Shown: one piece after another, positions 60,420-64,000 of the stretch
Numbering within the stretch: position 1 is the first letter of the stretch
How the letters are laid out: each line of letters starts with the position of its first letter
Assembly: GCA_002298915.1 (NCBI GenBank)
Contig: DBML01000024.1
Span: 1 to 64,000, forward strand
Direction: 5' to 3'
DNA: 64,000 nt
Origin: Clostridium sp. UBA699
Lineage (GTDB): Bacteria; Bacillota; Clostridia; Clostridiales; Clostridiaceae
Notes under the pieces: model-generated
Databases searched by the model: none
Seen by the model: only the letters and a program-made list of their open reading frames with translations
Told to the model about the DNA's origin: nothing
Program-made: the position numbers and the translations under genes

Positions 60420-60443
60420 AACCTCCTTTTCGGAGGTTTTTTC
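60420..60443 (+). terminator. pit terminator
   Basis: AACCTCC-TTTTC-GGAGGTT is followed by TTTTTC. Confidence 0.8.
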
Positions 60444-60448
60444 TTACG

Positions 60449-60477
60449 TTGACTATTTGACTGATATACTGTAATAT
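60449..60477 (+). promoter_or_regulatory. Promoter of the DUF512-der-gpsA unit
   Basis: TTGACT (60449-60454), 17 bases, TAATAT (60472-60477), about 40 bases before the ATG. Confidence 0.45.
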
Positions 60478-60518
60478 TATTTGATGGGTAATGTTGCATT
60501 TGCATAGGAGTTGAAAAT

Positions 60519-61856
60519 ATGGGAAATGAAATCGCTGAAGTCATGGCGGGTAGCTTAGCGGAAGAGCTTGAGCTTGAGCCGGGTGACAAGCTTCTGAAAA
60601 TAAACGGCCAGGAGGTCAAGGACATCCTGGACTACAGGTTCCTCATGTGCGACGAAGATGTGGTCCTGGAGATAGAGAAGAGCAGCGGAGAGATATGGGA
60701 GCTCGATGTTGAGAAGGATTACGACGAGAACCTTGGCGTTGTTTTCAAGGAATCCATCATGGACAAGGCATCCCGCTGCAGCAACAACTGCATATTCTGC
60801 TTCATAGACCAGCTTCCAAAGGGAATGAGGGAGACCCTATATTTCAAAGACGACGATTCGCGTCTTTCGTTCCTCCAGGGAAACTTTGTCACCCTAACAA
60901 ACATGAGCGACGAGGATCTCGACAGGATAATCAAGTACAGGATCAGCCCTATAAACATATCGGTTCACACGACAAATCCTGAGCTCAGGGTCAAAATGCT
61001 GAGGAACAGGTTTGCCGGAAACATATACGAAAGACTCAAAAGAATGGCTGAAGCGGGCATAGAGATGAACTGCCAGGTGGTGTTGTGTCCGGGGATAAAC
61101 GACGGCGAGGAGTTCAGGAGAACCTGCATGGACCTTTTCGCACTGTACCCCCAGGTTCAGAACATTGCCGCCGTTCCTATAGGCCTTACGAAGTTCAGGG
61201 AAGGCCTATTCGAGCTCAAGCTTTATGACAAGGCCTCAGCTGAAAGGCAGATAAATGAAGTCGATGAAATGCAGAAATGTTTCATCGATAAAGCAGGCGC
61301 AAGGTTTGTCAGGCTTTCGGACGAATTCTACGTAACAGCAGGCAGGGATGTGCCGGAAGCAGAGTTTTACGAAGGTTTCCATCAGCTCGAAGACGGCGTA
61401 GGCATCATAAGAAGCTTCAGGGACAACACGGAAGCATCGCTTGAGAAGCTGAGCAGGAGCTGTTCAGGCAGCTTCACGCTGGTAACCGGAGAGTCTGCTT
61501 ACAGAGAGATCAGCGCCTTCGCAGAAAAGGTGATGCAAATCAACCCTAACATTGAAATAGACGCTGCAAAGATTGTGAACAACTTCTTTGGGGAAAGCAT
61601 AACCGTGGCAGGCCTCATCACCGGAGCCGACATCGTCGATCAGCTTTCGAAAAGGATGACTGGTCAATATCTGATCATACCCGACACCATGCTGAGAAAG
61701 GGCTACGAGCCCGGCAGCGACGGAAGCAGGGTGCTCCTCGACGACATGACTGTCGGGGAAATAGAAGAAACACTGAACAGAAAAATAATAGTAACTGACT
61801 ATACAGGTGAGGACATCGTAGATCAAATCAATCTGTATGGCAAGGAGGGAATATAA
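60519..61856 (+). CDS. DUF512 radical-SAM protein with PDZ-like domain
   Basis: The 445-residue protein has a PDZ-like N-terminal part (GSLAEELELEPGDKLLKING), then a CX3CX2C cluster motif with Cys87, Cys91 and Cys94 (RCSNNCIFCFID), typical of radical-SAM enzymes, then LQGNFVTLTNMSDEDL, ISVHTTNPELR and a C-terminal DUF512 region with GLITGADIVDQL and DDMTVGEIEE. The enzyme is widespread in Clostridia, usually just before der, and has no firm function. TAGGAG precedes the ATG, and the end overlaps der by one base (TAATG). Confidence 0.9.
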   Translation: MGNEIAEVMAGSLAEELELEPGDKLLKINGQEVKDILDYRFLMCDEDVVLEIEKSSGEIWELDVEKDYDENLGVVFKESIMDKASRCSNNCIFCFIDQLPKGMRETLYFKDDDSRLSFLQGNFVTLTNMSDEDLDRIIKYRISPINISVHTTNPELRVKMLRNRFAGNIYERLKRMAEAGIEMNCQVVLCPGINDGEEFRRTCMDLFALYPQVQNIAAVPIGLTKFREGLFELKLYDKASAERQINEVDEMQKCFIDKAGARFVRLSDEFYVTAGRDVPEAEFYEGFHQLEDGVGIIRSFRDNTEASLEKLSRSCSGSFTLVTGESAYREISAFAEKVMQINPNIEIDAAKIVNNFFGESITVAGLITGADIVDQLSKRMTGQYLIIPDTMLRKGYEPGSDGSRVLLDDMTVGEIEETLNRKIIVTDYTGEDIVDQINLYGKEGI

Positions 61857-63175
61857 TGGGAAAACCAATAGTTGCCATAGTGGGAAGGCCTAATGTAGGA
61901 AAATCCACGCTTTTCAACAAGCTAGCCGGCAGGAGGATTTCAATAGTAGAGGATACTCCCGGCGTAACAAGGGACAGGGTTTACGCCGAAGCGGAATGGC
62001 TCAAATACAACTTCACGATAATCGACACAGGGGGAATAGAGCCTGACAGCCAGGACATCATACTTTCACAGATGAGGAGGCAGGCCAACATCGCCATCGA
62101 GACTGCCGATGTCATCATATTCATCGTTGACGGAAAGGAAGGCATGACGCCTGCAGACCTGGAGGTTGCCCAGATGCTAAGGAAGAGCAAGAAGCCGGTC
62201 GTGCTCGTCGTCAACAAGATAGACAACTTCAGGGATGAGGACCACGCATATGAATTCTACAACCTCGGCATAGGTGACCCTATAGCAATCTCCGCCTCAC
62301 AGGGACTCGGGCTTGGAGAAATGCTCGACGAAGTGGTGAAGAACTTCGAAACCGGTGCAGAAGAAGAGGAAGAAGAGGAAAACATAAAGATAGCATTCGT
62401 CGGAAAGCCAAACGTTGGCAAATCCTCGCTCATAAACAAGCTGCTCGGAGAAGAAAGGGTTATCGTGAGCGACATCCCCGGCACGACCAGGGACGCAATA
62501 GACAGCACTCTCGATACAGAGCTTGGCAAATTCACGCTCATCGACACGGCTGGACTCAGAAGGAAGAGCAAGGTCAAAGAGGAGATCGAAAGGTACAGCG
62601 TCATAAGGACGTATGCAGCAATAGAGCGTGCTGACGTATGCATTCTCATGCTCGATGCTACTGAAGGGATCAGCGACCAGGACGAGAAGATTATAGGTTA
62701 CGCGCATGAGCTGAACAAGGCGATACTTGTCATTGTAAACAAATGGGACCTTATTGAAAAGGACACAAAGACAATGGACCAGTTCAAGGCAAAGCTGAAG
62801 GCTTCGCTTTCGTTCATGGCCTACGCTGAATACCTGTTCATCTCAGCACTCTCGGGACAGAGGGTTCACAAGGTGCTCGAGATGGTCAAGAAATGCTATG
62901 ATAACTACAACAAGAAGATTAAGACGGGTGTGCTCAACGAAGTGGTAAGCAACGCAATCATGATGAAGGAGCCTCCAGTGGTGGGCCTCAAGAGGCTCAA
63001 GGTATACTATGTCACCCAGATAGGGACTAAGCCTCCTACTTTCGTATTCTTCGTAAACGACCCAGAGTGCATTCATTTCTCATACTTGAGATACCTTGAA
63101 AACAAGATAAGGGAGAGCTTTGATTTCTCAGGAACAGGAATAAAACTGGAACTCAGGGAAAGGAAGGAAAAATAA
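61856..63175 (+). CDS. der: Ribosome-assembly GTPase Der (EngA)
   Basis: The 439-residue protein has two GTPase domains in tandem, diagnostic of Der. The first P-loop GRPNVGKST is at 10-18 with DTGGIEP and NKID; the second GKPNVGKSS is near 182 with DTAGLRRKSK and NKWD. An acidic run of glutamates separates them. The KH-like C-terminal domain holds PPVVGLKRLKVYYVTQIGTK. It acts in late 50S assembly. Start and stop codons overlap both neighbours. Confidence 0.97.
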   Translation: MGKPIVAIVGRPNVGKSTLFNKLAGRRISIVEDTPGVTRDRVYAEAEWLKYNFTIIDTGGIEPDSQDIILSQMRRQANIAIETADVIIFIVDGKEGMTPADLEVAQMLRKSKKPVVLVVNKIDNFRDEDHAYEFYNLGIGDPIAISASQGLGLGEMLDEVVKNFETGAEEEEEEENIKIAFVGKPNVGKSSLINKLLGEERVIVSDIPGTTRDAIDSTLDTELGKFTLIDTAGLRRKSKVKEEIERYSVIRTYAAIERADVCILMLDATEGISDQDEKIIGYAHELNKAILVIVNKWDLIEKDTKTMDQFKAKLKASLSFMAYAEYLFISALSGQRVHKVLEMVKKCYDNYNKKIKTGVLNEVVSNAIMMKEPPVVGLKRLKVYYVTQIGTKPPTFVFFVNDPECIHFSYLRYLENKIRESFDFSGTGIKLELRERKEK

Positions 63176-64000
63176 TGAAAGCGGATATTGCATTTATTGG
63201 AGGCGGAAGCTTCGGCACTGCCCTAGCAGCAATGCTCGGCAGAAAAGGGCTTAAGGTAAACGTATGGGACAGGTGCTCTGAGGTTGTGGAAGAGATCAAC
63301 ACCCAGAGGACAAACCACAGATACCTGAACAACATATCGATTCCGGAAGGCGTTACAGCTTTGAACAGCCTCGAGGACGCCATCAGGGAAGCAAGGTACG
63401 TCGTTCTTGCAGTGCCTTCCCATGTGATAAGGCAAACCTGCAGGAACATAAAGGACATCATCCGCGATGATCAGGTGATTATAAGCATAGCAAAGGGCAT
63501 AGAGCTCGAGACTAAGAAGAGACTGTCACAGGTTATCAAGGACGAGCTGCCGCACAACCCGATAGTCATTCTCTCCGGACCAAGCCATGCCGAAGAGGTT
63601 GCAATGTTTTTGCCAACTACCGTGGTAGTTACTTCGGAGCATATGAAGTATGCCGATGAAGTCCAGGACCTGTTCATGACAGCTGAATTCAGGGTATACA
63701 CAAACGAAGACATAGTGGGCGTAGAGATTGGCGGAGCTGTAAAGAACATAATCGCCCTTGCAGCGGGCATCTCCGACGGCATCGGCTACGGCGACAACAC
63801 TAAGGCCGCGCTGATGACGAGGGGCATGCACGAGATAACAAGGATAGGCACCAGGATGGGAGGAAGCAGCAGGACATTCTACGGCCTCACGGGAATGGGA
63901 GACCTGATCGTGACCTGTACAAGCAAGCACAGCAGGAACAGGTCGGCAGGCTACCTTATCGGGCAGGGTGCTACAAGGGAAGAAGCTGTAGAGAAAGTAG
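63175..64000 (+). CDS. gpsA: Glycerol-3-phosphate dehydrogenase, 5' part (runs off the window)
   Basis: This NAD(P)H-dependent enzyme makes sn-glycerol 3-phosphate for phospholipids. About 275 codons are present; the family is usually about 330-340 residues, so the gene is cut by the window edge, not broken. The sequence shows AFIGGGSFGTALAAMLG (Rossmann loop), VLAVPSHVIR, SIAKGIE, SGPSHAEEVA, the catalytic lysine in GGAVKNIIALAAGISDG, and GLTGMGDLIVTCTSKHSRNR near the edge. The start overlaps the der stop (TAATG). The der-gpsA order is common in Firmicutes. Confidence 0.96.
   Translation, partial: MKADIAFIGGGSFGTALAAMLGRKGLKVNVWDRCSEVVEEINTQRTNHRYLNNISIPEGVTALNSLEDAIREARYVVLAVPSHVIRQTCRNIKDIIRDDQVIISIAKGIELETKKRLSQVIKDELPHNPIVILSGPSHAEEVAMFLPTTVVVTSEHMKYADEVQDLFMTAEFRVYTNEDIVGVEIGGAVKNIIALAAGISDGIGYGDNTKAALMTRGMHEITRIGTRMGGSSRTFYGLTGMGDLIVTCTSKHSRNRSAGYLIGQGATREEAVEKV

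Noticed and set aside
1..64000. CRISPR arrays, insertion sequences, prophage, tRNA or rRNA genes
   Set aside because: No regularly spaced repeats, transposase or phage-like proteins, terminal repeats or cloverleaf-type segments were recognised by eye.

Overview
This window comes from a low-to-moderate G+C Firmicute of the class Clostridia. The grounds are GGAGG-type Shine-Dalgarno sites before almost every gene, some TTG starts, U-rich hairpin terminators, a T-box leader before alaS, the block alaS-ireB-ruvX-DUF1292, single-chain PurL, short HisG with HisZ, RNase J, a YlbF-family protein and adjacent ftsA-ftsZ-nrdR. Arginine is mostly AGG. I cannot name the genus. The spoIIGA-sigE-sigG block that follows ftsZ in many spore formers is absent here, which hints at a non-sporulating lineage.

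Layout. (1) 1-8.1 kb, minus strand: an apparent operon headed by a 1621-residue multidomain protein (HD domain, long helical region, NadD/CoaD-like nucleotidyltransferase domain, phosphoribosyltransferase-like C-terminal part), then a divergent lactate/malate-dehydrogenase-like protein, an iron-sulfur-flavoprotein-like protein and a PHP phosphoesterase. This is the least explained and most interesting region. (2) 8.1-9.7 kb: a possible small RNA and a two-gene ThrE-type exporter. (3) 9.8-13.5 kb: purL. (4) 13.6-15.0 kb: an A+T-rich insert of three small uncharacterised genes, one DUF2691-like, followed by a VanW-type lipoprotein. (5) 16.5-21.1 kb: proA and argC diverge from argB-argD across a control region carrying two tandem ArgR-like boxes.

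(6) 21.2-33.0 kb: hisZGDBHAFIE, an AEC-family permease, a PHP-type histidinol phosphatase, an unknown membrane protein and rarA. A HisC-like aminotransferase, missing from the operon, lies convergently on the other strand, so nearly the whole histidine pathway sits within 12 kb. (7) 33.1-35.3 kb: iscR-iscS-iscU with an IscR-type operator. (8) 35.3-39.3 kb: T-box-controlled alaS, ireB, ruvX and a DUF1292 gene. (9) 39.4-46.9 kb: a Fur-family regulator, RNase J, YlbF family, typA, mltG, trmR and trhP. (10) 47.0-51.9 kb: pilT-like ATPase, ftsA, ftsZ, nrdR, pgeF. (11) 51.9-60.4 kb: a complete phosphate module of phoP-phoR, pstSCAB, phoU, then a DUF47 protein and a PiT transporter, with similar ATGTTA/TTAACA elements before pstS and before the PiT pair. 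(12) 60.5-64.0 kb: DUF512 radical-SAM protein, der and the first part of gpsA, which runs off the window.

Most of the window is housekeeping. No CRISPR array, IS element, prophage, rRNA or tRNA was recognised.
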